Positions 43,750 to 56,283 of a stretch of DNA of 64,000 nucleotides are shown piece after piece (the stretch's first letter is position 1; every line of letters starts with the position of its first letter). The DNA comes from Kingdonia uniflora. Taxonomy: Eukaryota; Streptophyta; Magnoliopsida; Ranunculales; Circaeasteraceae. The notes under the pieces are model-generated. The model made no database searches and had not been told where the DNA came from. It saw only the letters and a list, made by a program, of their open reading frames with translations. The stretch covers positions 806,001 to 870,000 of the forward strand of contig JACGCM010000012.1 in the NCBI GenBank assembly GCA_014058105.1, read 5' to 3'. A program made the position numbers and the translations under genes.

Positions 43750-45782
43750 AATTATAGATTGTTGACTGTGTGTTATGGTGAGGGTCCAGAAACGAAGGAG
43801 ATTTTAAGTTTTAAAAAGAAGTATGGTATTCCCGAGGACATTAGACTAGAGGAATATCATCATGGAATGATTGATTAAGATGTTCCTTTGGATGGCATTC
43901 TTGTCCATCGAGAACAGATAAAAAAGGGGGCTGAAGCTTCCACTTCGAGCTAACTAAAAAAGGCTCCTGAATTTCTTCGATATTGCCCCTGGCCAATTTA
44001 ACCCTAATGTGTATGACCTCTTCCGGGTTTGTGGAGTGATAAATGGTCGATTAAAGGCTAGAGGAGAAAAGTTAATCACCGTGGATGATTTATGTGTGTA
44101 TTACACACTGAAACAAAATCCATCAAAGATGTGGTATAGATACTTAACGAGGTTCTTGAAAAGACCTCTATTTTATGAAATGGTATCGACAGGGGGGAAA
44201 TACTATGAGGAATGTCTCCTTGTATTGGGAAATTATGAATTTGATTGGAGAAATCCCAGGGAGGCTTTTAAAAGGAAAAATTTTTACTTAGGTTTGTGGT
44301 TAGGAAACTTGTTTGTCAATGTTTTTTAAATGTTTGTATGTGTTGAATTGTTATGTAACTGTTGTTTTGTGTATGTGCAGCTTTGAAGGAGATTGACAGG
44401 AGTTCGGAGGAAAAAGAGAAGCTATGCAATGTCAAGAAGAATTATTATGGTAGGATCAACAGCCTCATCATCGACCAAGAGAAAGTTGAGACATTGTTTC
44501 AAGAGGCAGGCTTAAAGAAATCGAGGGCTAATGGGGCAGAGGTTTCTGTAATAGACGGAAAGATGTCCATGAGGAACAAAAGAGCTGCAAATACGAGCTT
44601 GCCTTTGAAGAATCCTTCACTAGCTGGGTATACTTCGGAATCTGTAACTACGGAGAGAGATTCAATGTTTACAAAATCTTTGGGTAAATGTAAGAAGAAA
44701 AGGGTGGCCAGTCAAGTTTTTGCTTCTTTGCTACCCCCGATGAGGATTTCTCGAAGGTCAACAATCGAGGAGGGGGCTAAAATCGTAACACCAATTGTTG
44801 TTCCTGATGGGCGACCACCACTAGCTTCGACGAGCATACTGCCAAAGAAGAAAGTATCATCGAAATCGTCGAAGAAGAAATATGTCAAGGAATCGAAAAC
44901 TGAGGTCCAAAGACCATTGATGCTTATGTTGCTGGGTCGACTGTACTGAAGGAGGAAATTGATGATTGTTTAGTTGGGGCTGAGAGTTTGGTCACTTTTC
45001 TCAGTGAGGGCCACCGAAACATGCCGAAGGTGAGACATTTTTCTACTTTGGTTCGATTAAAGAATTTGGTGCCTCATTCGAATACTCAAATTATTAATGT
45101 AATGTAGATCAAGAAGTTGTTGACTGAGGCCAAAGGTCGTATTGTCGGTGCTGGCACTCTGGCAAACCAGCTGGTTGCTTACAAGAATATAGAGAAGGAG
45201 CTGGTGAAGGATAAAAAAGAATTGATCAATGAGAAGAAGAAACTGGAGGCGAGATTGAATAGGTACAAGATGGATACTGGGAAGGTGAAGGAGGTTGCCC
45301 TTTGTGATGCGAAGACTTTTTTTGATAAACAGGTCGAGGAGATGAGGACCGCTCTTGCGAAGGATAAAAAGGAAGCGCTGTCTTTGCAGAGAACAAACTT
45401 CGAGAATGATGTGCGAGAGCAGATTAATGCTTCTCGAAGGGCGATGGAGGTGGAGCATGGAATGGTTGTGGATGAGGTTAGGGATGAACTTATGCGAGAC
45501 GGCCTGGATGCGTGTAAGAGGATGAAGGCCAATAATGCAGGGCAGTTCAAGGTGATGGAAGGGAGAAAAGATTTTTACAAACGGTTGGCCATTGTTGGTA
45601 AGAAAATCTTCGAGGACTCGGATATGGAGGACGAAGTTCCTGACACGCCCGAAGCGCCAGAAGCACCGGAAGGTCCTTTAGTGATAATCCCCGAGGGTAT
45701 ACTTGCCGATGATTTATTAGATGAGTTAACTTTAGGCGTACTAGTGAAGTTCGATGCTACGATCTCTCCTTCTGCAGAGTAA
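43750..45782 (+). pseudogene. Tat-3 antisense ORF-c: gypsy-type-transposon-like domain plus coiled coil
   Basis: N-terminal part (43950-44290): [80 protein letters not shown]. An intron ends at GTGCAG, 44382. Then a basic linker (44382-44949, KKKVSSKSSKKK) and, after a shift, a coiled coil 45117-45600 (ELVKDKKELINEKKKLEARL), ending PEAPEAPEGP and acidic to the stop at 45782. The first part is the same domain as in Tat-1 and Tat-2 ORF-c. It is the best preserved of the three copies, with only a few breaks. Confidence 0.7.
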
Positions 45783-46066
45783 ATTATTGTATGTGATAGG
45801 TTTTGTTTTGAATAAAAGATGTAAAAGTGGTCGATGGGACCGAAACAATATTTTGTTTTGTTTTTGAATGCTGATGTTTATATTTTTTTGAAGAATTTGT
45901 TTGAAAGTAATTGATGCATAGTTTTTGCTAAATTTATGCTAAGTGTTTTTGCTCGACAAAATTGATAGAATGAAATATGATTGTAGATTGTGACAGAGAA
46001 GAACTTGGAATCAAGCATATAAGATGATAGAAAGAGGGCCATGTAATGGCTTGGAAAATGATGAGC

Positions 46067-46205
46067 AAATATTATTCCTCAATGGGATATCTGGGTTTTG
46101 ATTGAAATTACCAGATGTTATTCCTCGATGGGATATCTGTGTTTTGATTGAGATTACCAGATGTTATTCCTCGATGGGATATTTGGGTTTTGATTGAAAT
46201 TGACA
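46067..46205 (-). repeat. Tandem repeat after Tat-3 pol
   Basis: About three copies of a 46-bp unit containing TTATTCCTCGATGGGATATC and GTTTTGATTGA. Same location as the Tat-1 tract, between the pol end and the antisense gene end. Confidence 0.8.
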
Positions 46206-46411
46206 AACCATGACATGTTTTGTGCGATTAGTAAAGATTGCAAACTAGATCCTGTAGCTGGATAATGTTTGTCGAAGAGGTTATTTCGATGCGTATATGC
46301 TAGTATGCATCGATACTAAATGAAAGTAAAGATTGTAAAGATGATTGTTCGATAGATGTATTAGAAAGTAAAGATAGCTTTATTAGAATCAGTCAAAAGT
46401 GGCTGCAGTTG

Positions 46412-47560
46412 TCATCTGTAAAACATTTTCAGTTGGGCAGTATTCCATAGAAATTCGAGTTGTACTTCATCTTCGGTCATCAACCAATAAGTCCCACTAT
46501 AAGTTTTGTCACTGATAATATATGGTCCCTCCCAGTTTTTGGATAACTTGCCAAAAATTTTAGGTCGAGTCCTGTCCTGGATTCTTCGAAGGACAAGGTC
46601 GCCAATGCCAAACTTTCAAGGTCAAACCTTCTTGTTGTAAGCTTTCTTGAGGGTATCATGGTATCGCCCCAAGTTTACTATGGCTTTGTCTCAGGTTTCT
46701 TCAATCTAGTTGCGGTTGCAGAGGAGTCCTAGTTCATTGTTTTCATTTTTGATTTTTTGTCGACCACTCGGTAGATCGAGGTCTGAAGGTATGACAGCTT
46801 CAGTGCCGAAGGCCATTATAAATGGAGTACAGCCTGTGGATGTTCGAGGAGTTGTCCGGTATGCCCATATGACACTTAGTAGTTCATCAACCCATCTACC
46901 TTTTTTCTCGTCAAGGCGTTTGCATAATCCTGACTTGATGCTCTTGTTAATGGCTTCCGCTTGACCATTTCCTTGCGGGTAGTATGGTGTCAAAGTTGAC
47001 AGTTGAATTTTGTACTTGTGAAGAAAATTGAGAACTTTGTTGCTGATGAATTGTTTGCCGTTGTTAGATCGTATCATTTGTGGGTAGCCAAATCTGGTAA
47101 TGCTATGTTCCCAAAGGAACTTGATGACTTTATTTTCGTCAGTGTGACATAGAGTAACTACTTCTACCCATTTGGTGAAGTAGTATGTTGCTACAAGAAC
47201 AAAATTTCGGTTTCACGATGCTGGGTGGAAAGGTCCAATGATATCGATCCCCCATCTTTTGAATGACCAGAGGACGTTGCTTATGCGTAAGTCAAGTACT
47301 GGGCTTTTGATGTCTTGAGCGTGGATTTGGCATTTGTAGCACTTACGTACAAAATCCTCACAGTCTTGTCGTATCTTCGACCAGTATATTCCTTGTGTGA
47401 ATGCCCGTTGGGCTAATAATCGTCCCAAAATATGGGCTACACAGATTCCTTTGTAAAGTTCTTTAATTTTGATTTAAGCCTGTTTCTGAGAGATGCATTC
47501 AATAAGAGGTCATCCTCCTGTGATGCGATATAAGACTTTATCTTAAACTGTAAATCTGGG
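46412..47560 (-). pseudogene. Tat-3 integrase
   Basis: Reading down: HILGRLLAQRAFTQGIYWSK and CYKCQIHAQD (zinc-binding N-terminus), WGIDIIGPFHPAS (first Asp), MIRSNNGKQFISNKV (SDNG became SNNG, losing the second Asp), YYPQGNGQAEAINKSIK (Glu kept), WAYRTTPRTSTGCTPFIMAF and GTEAVIPSDLDLPSG, then GDLVLRRIQ, KNWEGPYIISDKTYSGTYWL and a stop at 46412-46414. Long open stretches remain (46706-47077) but several stops occur. Confidence 0.9.
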
Positions 47561-48660
47561 GCATTTGGCTAAGAGTGATCGGGCCTCTTCTTTGTTACTT
47601 GGGAGGATGCTGGAATTGAGGTATGCATAGAAGGGTCTTTTCCAGTCTTCAGTATCTTCATCTTTAGTAACAGTGATTTGCATGGTGGACCTGATATCGA
47701 GACCAGAATGTTCTGTCACCTCGATGTCCAAAGTTCTCTTTTGGTTGTCCTCGAGCATAGCAGCAATGTAAGTTAATGCGTCAGCGTTGCAGTTTTCAGT
47801 TTGAGGCAGGTAGGATATTGTTGTTGTTTTGAACTTGCTCATTTTTTCTTTGACCAAGACTGCATAATCAACCATCTTGCCCGACGTCTTGAATGTCTTG
47901 TTGTAATGGTTGGCGACGAGTAAGGAGTCAATGTAAACAACTATTTCTTCTACCCCAAGTGTTATTGGAAGATCAAGTCCATAGAGGATGGCTTCATATT
48001 CTGTTTCATTGTTGGGGGCATAAAACTTTAGTAGTTTAATAGCTTTCTCGAAGCGATGATTGAAAGGTATAACGAGGACGATGCCGATTCCTGATCCTCG
48101 TGGCCCAGTAGATCCATTTGTAAAGAGTCTCCATCCTGTGCTTCATGACCATGCGTCTTGTTCCACAATAGAGTAATCAACTAATGCTTCTTCAAGTTCT
48201 TCCCAATCAGGGTCTTTGACTGGAAAATCTGCTTAGAAATCAGCAACTGTTTGTCCTTTGATAAATATCTGAGGTACGAAGGAGATGTCATATTCGCTGA
48301 GGAATATAGACCATTGTTAAACTCTTCGAGATTATTCTTTTTTAGAGAATACAAGTTTGAGTGGATATTTGGTAATGATTTTGATTGGTGCTTGGAAATA
48401 TGGTCGAAAATTTTGAGAGTTGTAGACCAAGGTGAGAAGTTGTTTTTTAGTTGTTGTATATCTTTTCTCAGTATGCATGAGAGTTTTGCTAATGAAGTAG
48501 ATTGATTTTTCTACACCTTCGTCTTCTCGAATAAGAACAGAGCTAATGGAATCATCGGTTGTCGACAAGTACATTGTAAGCGTTTCGCTATCAACTGGAG
48601 TACTCATTATAGGAGTACGCCCCAAGTATCGTTTAAGATCTTGGAAAGCCAATTCATTGT
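47560..48660 (-). pseudogene. Tat-3 tandem RNase H domains
   Basis: The first, RT-linked RNase H at 48652-48332 reads FQDLKRYLGRTPIMSTPVDS, ETLTMYLSTTDDSISSVLIR, IYFISKTLMHTEKRYTTTKK. The second at about 48120-47560 reads FVDGSTGPRGSGIGIVLV, NNETEYEAILYGLDLPITLG, EEIVVYIDSLLVANHYN and NADALTYIAAM, i.e. D, E, D of an archaeal/plant-type RNase H. A second RNase H between the first and integrase is diagnostic of Tat elements. Confidence 0.85.
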
Positions 48661-48869
48661 CAGGGGTCCAAATGATTTTTTTGGGATATTTTTTGGAAAG
48701 TGGAGTAGGATTCCCACGAAGAAGAAGGTAAAAAAGTTTGCATCGATCAGATGACTTGGAGATGAACCTCTAAAGAGCTGTAATCTTGCCAATAAATTTC
48801 TGTACATCTTTTTTGGTTCGAGGAGATGGCATTTCCATGAGTGCTTTGATTTGTGCCGGATCAATTTTG

Positions 48870-49560
48870 ATTCATCTTTTACAAACCAGATTTCCTAGAA
48901 ATATGCCCGATGCAACTCTGAATTGGCATTTTTCTAGGTTGAGTTTCATCTGGTTGGTTCGAGGGATATCGAAAATGGTTTGGAGGTTGCTGCAATGATC
49001 TTCACATTTCAGGCTTTTACAGATTATGTCATCGATGCATACTTCCATGATTTTTCCTAAATTATCTTTAAATATTTTACTGACAAGCCGTTGGTAAGTG
49101 GCTCCTGCATTCTTTAATCTGAAAGGCATTACTGTGTAACAGTAAAGACTCCTTTCAGTGACAAAAGTTATTTTTTCTTGATCATCTTCAACAAGAGGAA
49201 ATTGATTGTATTCGGAGGTTGTATTTATCATGGAAAGAAGTTTGCGCCCTGCTACAGAGTCGAGGAGCTGTGGGATCAATGGGAGAGGAAAGCTATCTTT
49301 CAGCGTGAACTTGTTGGGTTCTGTGAAATCAACACAAACCCTGATTTTCCCATTCTTCTTTGGGACTACCACTACGTTAGAAACTCACTTTGGGTATTTT
49401 CTTCTCGAATAAATCCTACATGAAAGAGTTTATCAATTTCTTCATTTACTGATTCGCAAAGGTGCGGATCTAGATTGCTACATTTCTGTACAACTGTTTT
49501 ACTGTCTGGAAGAAGATTGAGCTTGTGACATGTGATCGAGAGATTGATCTTGGGCATTTC
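48870..49560 (-). pseudogene. Tat-3 reverse transcriptase
   Basis: HKLNLLPDSKTVVQKCSN and VNEEIDKLFHVGFIREE lead in. Then VVPKKNGKIRVCVDFTEPNK, DSFPLPLIPQLLDSVAGRKL, YNQFPLVEDDQEKITFVTER, YCYTVMPFRLKNAGATYQRL and the catalytic loop VCIDDIICKS, then LNLEKCQFRVASGIFLGNLV. The open frame 49372-48872 is 166 codons. Order and motifs are standard gypsy RT; the usual YVDD is CIDD. Confidence 0.9.
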
Positions 49561-49729
49561 TTGGAAAGACCATGCAAAGATGTCGATATTTTTCTTCTGG
49601 AGTTAAATCATAGTTTCTTTTTCGTCGGATAACAACTTAAAACCAATGAAGGTATTACGCTCGGGCCTATCATGTTCAATTGAGTCTACTATAATGCTCG
49701 AATGTGGGGGGCGTTTGATGTTGTAGTCA

Positions 49730-50220
49730 CTATGCCTTTAGAAGTTTAACCGTGCGAGAGTTGGTCGTGGTATTCTCGCATATTCGTACCGCCCTTTGGC
49801 TTCCTTTGATTTCATAGACTCCGTGATAAATTAGAAATTGCAGGGCTAAATGATATGTCGAAGGTACTGCCTTGATTGAATATAACCAACTCCACCCTAA
49901 AATTCCCAAATACTTGGACTCAACATCGATGACCACGAATTTAATAAAAGTAGTTTCTGATCCCGCTTGAACCGACAAGGTGATTTCTCCAGTGGCCAAT
50001 TCTTTTAAACAGTTGAAACCTTTGATGGTGGTTTTCGAAGCTTTCACTGAGTCTTTGAGTCCCAGAACTTTATTTGTCCTTCTGAATAAAATATCTGTGA
50101 CGCTTACTGTATCGACGAGAAGCGTGTGTAGGTAGTCTTATCCTACTTTGAGCATAATGACCGGAGAGTCATCATGAGGGTACTTGACATGGCTGGTGTC
50201 ACAGCCCTCAAAGGTAATAT
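49730..50220 (-). pseudogene. Tat-3 aspartic protease
   Basis: HTLLVDTVSVTDILF near 50110 is the D(T/S)G site with G replaced by V. It is followed by NKVLGLKDSV, KGFNCLKELATGEITLSVQA, FVVIDVESKYLGILGWSWLY and YHLALQFLIYHGVYEIKGSQ. These align with the Tat-4 protease, where the active Asp is instead Asn. Confidence 0.8.
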
Positions 50221-50438
50221 GGTACGGATTTTTGATTTGCTTAAGCTGGGAAAAGTTTTGCTGATTTGTCTGATGATGTCATTTTGTAATAAGATATAAT
50301 TCAATCATCTCGTTTTCTTTTCTTTCCTTTCTCAATCTCGATCATGTAAAGATGGCGAGCTTGCCCTTTGCCTTGCTCTTGATTAATGCCTTTGTTATAG
50401 TTTCTTCTTCGAGGAACTTTTGGACGTTGACTATATAG

Positions 50439-51978
50439 TTATGAAGTCTTCCAGCTAATAGAATGTGATGAAAAAATTGAATGAAAGAGTAGAGTGTTAG
50501 TTTTGTGACTATACGCGTTGTGATACTGACACAAAGGTTTGTTGGGGATATCAGGAATTACTTGTACTGCCCGATAGAACTCATCTCCCTTTATCGTTGG
50601 TAAGATAACAGTGAAAGTGGTTGTCATGGGAGGTAGAACTGGGATGGGTCTGTTTGTCCTTCTGTCTCTTCTTCTAGTATTGTCGGTATTTCTTCCGCGC
50701 TGCTTGGGTGCTTTGTTATTGGTTAACTTTTAGGGTGGAGATGAAAATATTTAACGAGAATGGATGACAGAGGAGCTTTTCAGTTTATCCTTCTTGTATT
50801 ATTCTAGTTTGATGTAATTATTAACAATATCAATCATTTATGTTACCGTTCTGGGCTTGTGTAAGCTTAGTTCTTCTCAAACTTTGGTGTCGGTATACAG
50901 TGCTGAGGTGAATACAGGAACGACAATCTTGGGATCTGAATTCCCAATTTTTTGTATTTCCTATAGGAATCGTTTGTAAAAACTTGTAATGTTTCTTTCA
51001 CACCCTGCTCGAAGAAGAATAAAGAATCCACAGTTATATCTCGCTCATTAGCATGAGCATAATTTGACTTGAAGAGACGTTGTAACTGGCTGAATGTGGT
51101 GATGGATCCTTCAGGGATAGTATGGAACCATCTGAGAGGATCTTTTTTTAGGCTCATATTGAATAGTCTGTATAGGATGTGGTCAAGTTTGAAGTATAAT
51201 CCAACTGCGGCTTTGAAGTGTCAGACGTGGGTGAGAGGGTTAGTGAGGCCTACATACTGAATAAATTTTAGCATGTGGAAAATTTTCGAGATTGTCATAA
51301 CTTTGAGATGAGGAGAGATGGGATTTGTTTTGATTCTATCAAGAGCAGATCTTCAGCCAGGGATATCAGAGTTTATGGCTTGGATCCTATTGTTTAGGTC
51401 GTCTAAGGTGATAACTTGTGGTTGAGGAATTGGTACAGCTGTAACCTATGAATCAAAGCCTCCATGTCCTTCAGTTCCCAATTGGTCTTTGATAGGTCAT
51501 CTCGTTGGTGGCGGTGGGGCTTTATTTCAGCTGCGTTGGCTTCTGGGAGTTGTGATGCTACGGATGTAAGTCCAAAATGACGAGAAGTCCTATCTGGATT
51601 TCTTGATATGGATTGAGAAGTTCGTACTCGTCCTTTTCTTGGCTGGTTTTCTCTCTTGGTCGCCCTGGAACGATGTTCACTTTGGGCCTGAGGAGGTGAT
51701 GTTTGACGACCAGTAAGCCGATTTTGAGTTCTTCGTAAATTCTCCATTTCTTTCTAATGTATCTGACTCTGATGGTCCAAAGCCTTTCATCTTTCGTCTC
51801 TTTCTACTTGAAGTGTCTGGGCACGAATTCGCTGATCTTCCAACCTCTAGACACGGTCAGATTCAATTTGTTTATATAGTTCGATCATTGCGCTGTGCAG
51901 GTCGACTATTTCCGGTATCGGGTTGATCTCATGGTTCCTCAGCGTACTAAAATGTCTTCGGAGATTCATATTTTCCAT
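50439..51978 (-). pseudogene. Tat-3 gag
   Basis: ATG at 51978 gives MENMNLRRHFSTLRNHEINP. After a basic region comes the capsid-like segment NMSLKKDPLRWFHTIPEGSI, TTFSQLQRLFKSNYAH, DSLFFFEQGVKETLQVF near 51000-51170, then a CQYHN..SHKT finger-like motif near 50520. W.H..P.GSI.TF..L...F is the retrotransposon gag signature of the group. Multiple stops. Confidence 0.8.
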
Positions 51979-52022
51979 CTGATTATTTTTAGATCAGAGG
52001 TTGAAAAGAAAGGTGTGGTATT

Positions 52023-52040
52023 CCCACAGACGGATCCAAT
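52023..52040 (-). other. Primer-binding site of Tat-3
   Basis: TTGGATCCGTCTGTGGGA on the minus strand, directly after the LTR. Tat-4 has TTGGTGTCGTCTGTGGAA. Both look like decayed forms of the same site; the tRNA is not assigned here. Confidence 0.6.
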
Positions 52041-53765
52041 TGTAATAGCGTGTTTTCCAGGAGGATAATCTTCACCAATTTTTTTAGTATATTTGGTGTA
52101 ATAATAAGCTGATAAGAGGTTTTTTGTGGCCTCTAGCAAAATGCTCGCTCAAAGTACAGTTGTCGAATTGTAGTACGAATGAGTAGGATCGAATCCACAA
52201 GGAGGTTTGGGAATGTAAATACTTTCTAGGCCGAATTACGATTTTAGAAGAGATAAATCTTAGAAGAAGAAGTAAAAACTAATTATAAAACTTAATAAAT
52301 GAGGGCTAAGGTTCAGACTTGGCCTCTTCCTTTCAAAGTGCTAATCAATATTCAACTAGATCCTAATATCTTCACCCATCATATGTTCGTGTTAAGACAC
52401 ATACGATGTTGTAAAATAAACCACTAAATCTATGGTCAAACATTTAGTGGTTATACTTTTAAGTGATGGTGAAGAGTGTCTTAGAGAATTATCAACTCAA
52501 CCATGGCTAGGCTTGAGTGAGTTCTCTAGTATTTTCACTTGCTTAGATCTCCAAATCAAGTCTACGGTTAGTAACACTTGTTTGTATCCCTAGTTATCGT
52601 ACACCAAACCAAAGTTATGGTCAAGCCTTCGATATGATGCACTAACTTATTAATCATGAAGTATTAAGAGAAAACTAATTAGAACCTAATTAATACCAAC
52701 TATTTCTCATCCAAGAAGAGGCCTCATCCTAGCCTTAGCTGGGAGATTAGCCGCTCATCTCGGATTTTATCGCATTAGCAACTAATTATTTACAAAATAA
52801 AATAAAAGAGAACGAAGATAATTAAATAAAACAAAGACTTTATTTCTTTCTAAACTTGCTCCAATATGAGATGCCCAATTACAATGAGGGGAGGGTTCCT
52901 TTTATCGGAGAAGGAACCCAAATTTAGAAGCAATATAATAAATTTTAAAAAATATTTGCACAATAATATCTTCTAATATTACATCCAATTACCTGATATT
53001 CTTGCATATACTTTCCTTAAGTGATGTAAAGATATTTCTTCATGGAAACTCTTGTATATATCTTCAATATAAAATATCTTTAAGGATCTTGGATGCAATA
53101 TATTCTTTGATCTTATTCTCCAAGAATATTTGTGCATATATTTCTTCAATCTTGAGACCAAATATATTGTGTCTTTGACTTTTTGTGTTATGAACCTTTG
53201 GAGACACTTTTACTTGATTTTAAGAGCTTGGCTTCAAATATCCGTCTCCAATAGCTGCAATAAAAAAATGTGCATAAGTACCCAAAATTAAATATAATGG
53301 ACGACTAAAATACATGTTCGGGTATATTAAAAATGTCATAATTACGCGCTCATCATAAGCTTAAATGGATAAGATTTTACGTGGAAACTCAATAAAGGTT
53401 GAGAAAAACCACGACCTCGAAGAGAAGTTTGATATAAAATTTAATATGTTGCTAGTTATTACAGTTTGTTATGTGATAGTACAGTAAGGAAGAATGAATA
53501 GTAAAGTTGCGGATCTGAATAACTCATTCTTTGCCTATATTTATAGCATATACATGCAGTTTTACAAAAAAAAAACAGTTTCCTATTCCAGGAGTAGTGG
53601 GCAAACTTTACGGGTCTCCAACGGCTCTTTTTAACCAAGCACAATGGCTACTTTTGGTAGATCGAGAACTATGGTCGCAAATATGACATCTTCTCGATTG
53701 ATGGAATGCATTCGAGTAATATCCATTGGCTTCTCTTTCTAGAATCTGGGAAATATGCTACTACA
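52041..53765 (-). repeat. 5' LTR of Tat-3, split by a solo LTR
   Basis: The two pieces, 53356-53765 and 52041-52104, join to about 474 bp, matching the 475-bp LTRs of Tat-4 in length and sequence (start TGTAGTAGCATATTTCC, end CGCTATTACA). Confidence 0.85.
52110..53355. mobile_element. Solo LTR nested in the Tat-3 5' LTR
   Basis: Begins TGATAAGAGG and ends GCGCTCATCA (inverted ends TGATAAG/TGATGAG), 1246 bp, flanked by TAAGC at 52105-52109 and 53356-53360. No coding capacity. The right part is AT-rich. Different family from the other solo LTRs here. Confidence 0.8.
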
Positions 53766-55330
53766 CTTATATCTACAGAGTTTGGGAGGATAGATGGTTA
53801 TATCTGATGTGATTATAAAGATTGAAAACACCATTAAATTCAAACTGTAAACTCTCTTTTATTTAATAATCAAATAACCCTAATAACCAAGTAACCCTAT
53901 TAACCAAAAACACCTAAAATAATAGTGAAGAACAATGACTAACCTGGGTGGCTTTTATAGGATTAATAAGCATTAACCATAATCCTACTAACATTAGGGT
54001 TCAAATAAGGAGACCTTCTCCGGTAGTTACTCTACTAACCTATTAACGCAATTACTAGAAAGAAAATAAAATAAATGTGGTAAAAGTGGCACCAACTTGG
54101 TCGTCCTCGAGATAAACACCCTTTTTTATATGATGAATATAATGATTTTTGTGGATCTTAGCTGTTCGGGTACACCGTAGTATTACTTCATATTTGTACA
54201 CTGGATCATATATTAGGGTTAGTATTAGTAAGATTTGTTTTTATCTTTATGTATTTTAGTATTTAGTAGGTATCTAGTAGTAGAACAGTAGAAGTTAGCT
54301 TCCTATTAGGACTCTAATATTTTTCTCTATTTTAATCCCACTTTAGTGTGATTGTAATCATTTAATCAATAAGCAAATTTTTTTTCTCTTTTCTTCTAAT
54401 TTAACTATATACATTCTTGGTTCTGAGAACCATGATACATTAATTTACCCCGACTTTGAAAAAAATCATCCATGAATTTTAAAGTTGGAATAAGAACTCA
54501 CGAGGGAAAAAATGTCCGGCGAAACATCCTCAGCTGTTGACACATTCTTTAAACTTTGAACCCGTCCTCGGTACTTGTCGTATCTTTGGGTAGTACCCAT
54601 GCGCGAGGGTACAATGTTATCACCAACATCTCCACGTCGAAAGACATTAAAAACCTGAATTACCCGTCTATTGAAAAGAGCCAAAAATTTCTCTTAAAGT
54701 GGATCGGCAAACAGGATCTTCCCTTCTCCACGAGTCTGAGATTCCCCGATGCTGGTTCTTGTGCTGGCCTAGAGGTTGATCAAAATCCAAGAAGTTGAGA
54801 AGGAGGAGTGACCAAGTGTTGGATGTGAGTATGTCTCTGCCATTGCATCTGATTCGAATGTTTTCCCTACCATTGCATCTGATTTGAATGATTTTTGAAG
54901 CTTAATGCTTCGGGACTCACAATAGACTTTGTAGATTCGTTTTCCTTCGCTACTCGTTCTGCCTTGAATTCCTATGGGGTTTGTTCGCCCATCCGTGATT
55001 CGGTGTGGCTGAGTCAACAACACAGAAATGCGTCTCCCTTTACCTTCAAACCGTGCATAGAGATGCTTACCAGGGAGTGCAGGATATTTTGCATCTAGGA
55101 TTACGCTTGGATCATGCTGACCATCCTCTATCTCTTTGTGTTGTGAACTCAAATTTTCTACCACTTTGGCTGTGATTTTCACCAACGCCGTCGTTTCCTA
55201 TCCCACTGTATTGGTGTCTTTTGGTAACAATTCCTCGGGGTCATCAAACATGTCGTCCCTTCCGCTTCCTAACGTGGGTATTGATCACTTTACTAGTTTT
55301 TTGAAAGGACCTAGTTCCTAACGGGAAGAC
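53766..55330. other. Degraded repeat, probably LTR remnants; no gene recognised
   Basis: On the minus strand near 53960 CCTATAAAAGCCACCC, with AATAAAAGAG near 53860, looks like an LTR promoter and polyadenylation signal. On the plus strand 54190-54400 has LTR-like composition. No PBS or partner could be fixed. The 54.5-55.2 kb part has a 138-codon minus-strand frame that matches nothing I know. Confidence 0.35.
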
Positions 55331-55334
55331 CTTG

Positions 55335-55746
55335 TTTACTCCCTTTACCACCAAGACATTGCGGATCTCATCCTCATTATCCCCCTCAGTATAAAAACCC
55401 AACAAAGGACGTCCTTCGATGGAGAAAAGAAAAAATAGTATTCTTACGGTCAAATCCGTCTACCAATCCTTCATACATAACCAAAATTGGAATGGTAAAC
55501 ACACCAGTTTCAGTGCGCTGGACGACATTAACTGGGATACGGTCTGGAAAATGAAGGTACCATTTTGAATCCAATTCTTTTTGTGGAAAGCTTTACAAGA
55601 CAGAATCCCAACAAAAATGATTAACCTGTAGCACGGGGACGAGTCTTGGGGCACCCCCTGTAGTAGATGCGGAGAAGAATATTAAAACACCACACACGCT
55701 CTTATCTTTTGCAAAATTGTAAAAGAGTTCAAGTAAGCTTCGGACC
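55335..55746 (+). pseudogene. LINE-2 ORF2: RT tail and zinc-binding region, left half
   Basis: YHQDIADLILIIPLSIKTQQ, then SILTVKSVYQSF, DINWDTVWKMKVPF, FLWKALQDRIPTKMI, and CSRCGEEY..THALIFCKIV near 55670-55725: the zf-RVT region of plant L1 LINEs, with the W..VWK...P.....FLWK.....PT and C..C...H....C pattern. The frame is cut at 55746 by Tat-4 and continues at 61831. Stops and a shift are present. Confidence 0.8.
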
Positions 55747-56221
55747 TGTAGTAGTATATTTCCCAGATTCGAGAAAGAGAAGCCAACGGACATTACTTGA
55801 AGATATTCCATCAATCCAGAAGATGTCATATCTGCGATCACAGTTCTCGATCTACTAAAAGTAGCCGTTGTGCTTAGTCAAAAAGAGCCATTGGAGACCC
55901 ACGAAGTTCACCCACTACCCCTGGAATAGGAAACTATTTTTCTTTTTGAAAAACTGCATGCATATGCAATAAATATAGGCAGACAATGAGTTATTCAGAT
56001 CTGCAACTTTACTATTCATTCTTTCTTATTGTATTATCATACAACAAACTGTAATAACTAGTAACCTATTGGATTTTACATCAAAATCCTCATTGAAGTC
56101 GTGGATTTTCTCAGCCTTTACTAAGTTTCTACATAAAATCTTATTCATTTAAGCTTATTATTGCACAATCCTTACTAAAAATATTGGCAAAGATTATCCT
56201 CCTGGAAAACACGCCATTACA
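55747..56221 (+). repeat. 5' LTR of Tat-4
   Basis: Starts TGTAGTAGTATATTTCCCAG, ends CACGCCATTACA; TATA-like GCAATAAATATAGG near 55966. Confidence 0.95.
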
Positions 56222-56240
56222 ATTGGTGTCGTCTGTGGAA
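56222..56240 (+). other. Primer-binding site of Tat-4
   Basis: ATTGGTGTCGTCTGTGGAA immediately after the LTR; compare Tat-3. Confidence 0.6.
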
Positions 56241-56283
56241 ATACCACACTTTTCTTTACCACCTCTAATCTAAAAACAATCCG

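Larger units (their letters stand above)
42605..53765 (-). mobile_element. Tat-3: Tat-type Ty3/gypsy element with antisense gene
   Basis: Runs right to left: 5' LTR (53765-52041, split by a solo LTR), primer site, gag, protease, RT, RNase H, a second RNase H, integrase (ending 46412), tandem repeats, the antisense gene (+ strand 42945-45782), polypurine tract and a 3' LTR truncated to 157 bp. The second RNase H and the antisense gene place it in the Tat group. All pol domains are interrupted. Confidence 0.9.

Noticed and set aside
45057..45550. Two minus-strand frames of 123-133 codons
   Set aside because: Opposite-strand shadows of the well-supported coiled-coil end of the Tat-3 antisense gene.
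54769..55185. 138-codon minus-strand frame as a LINE ORF1 or host gene
   Set aside because: No domain recognised, and the neighbouring LINE reads on the other strand; kept only as unclassified sequence.
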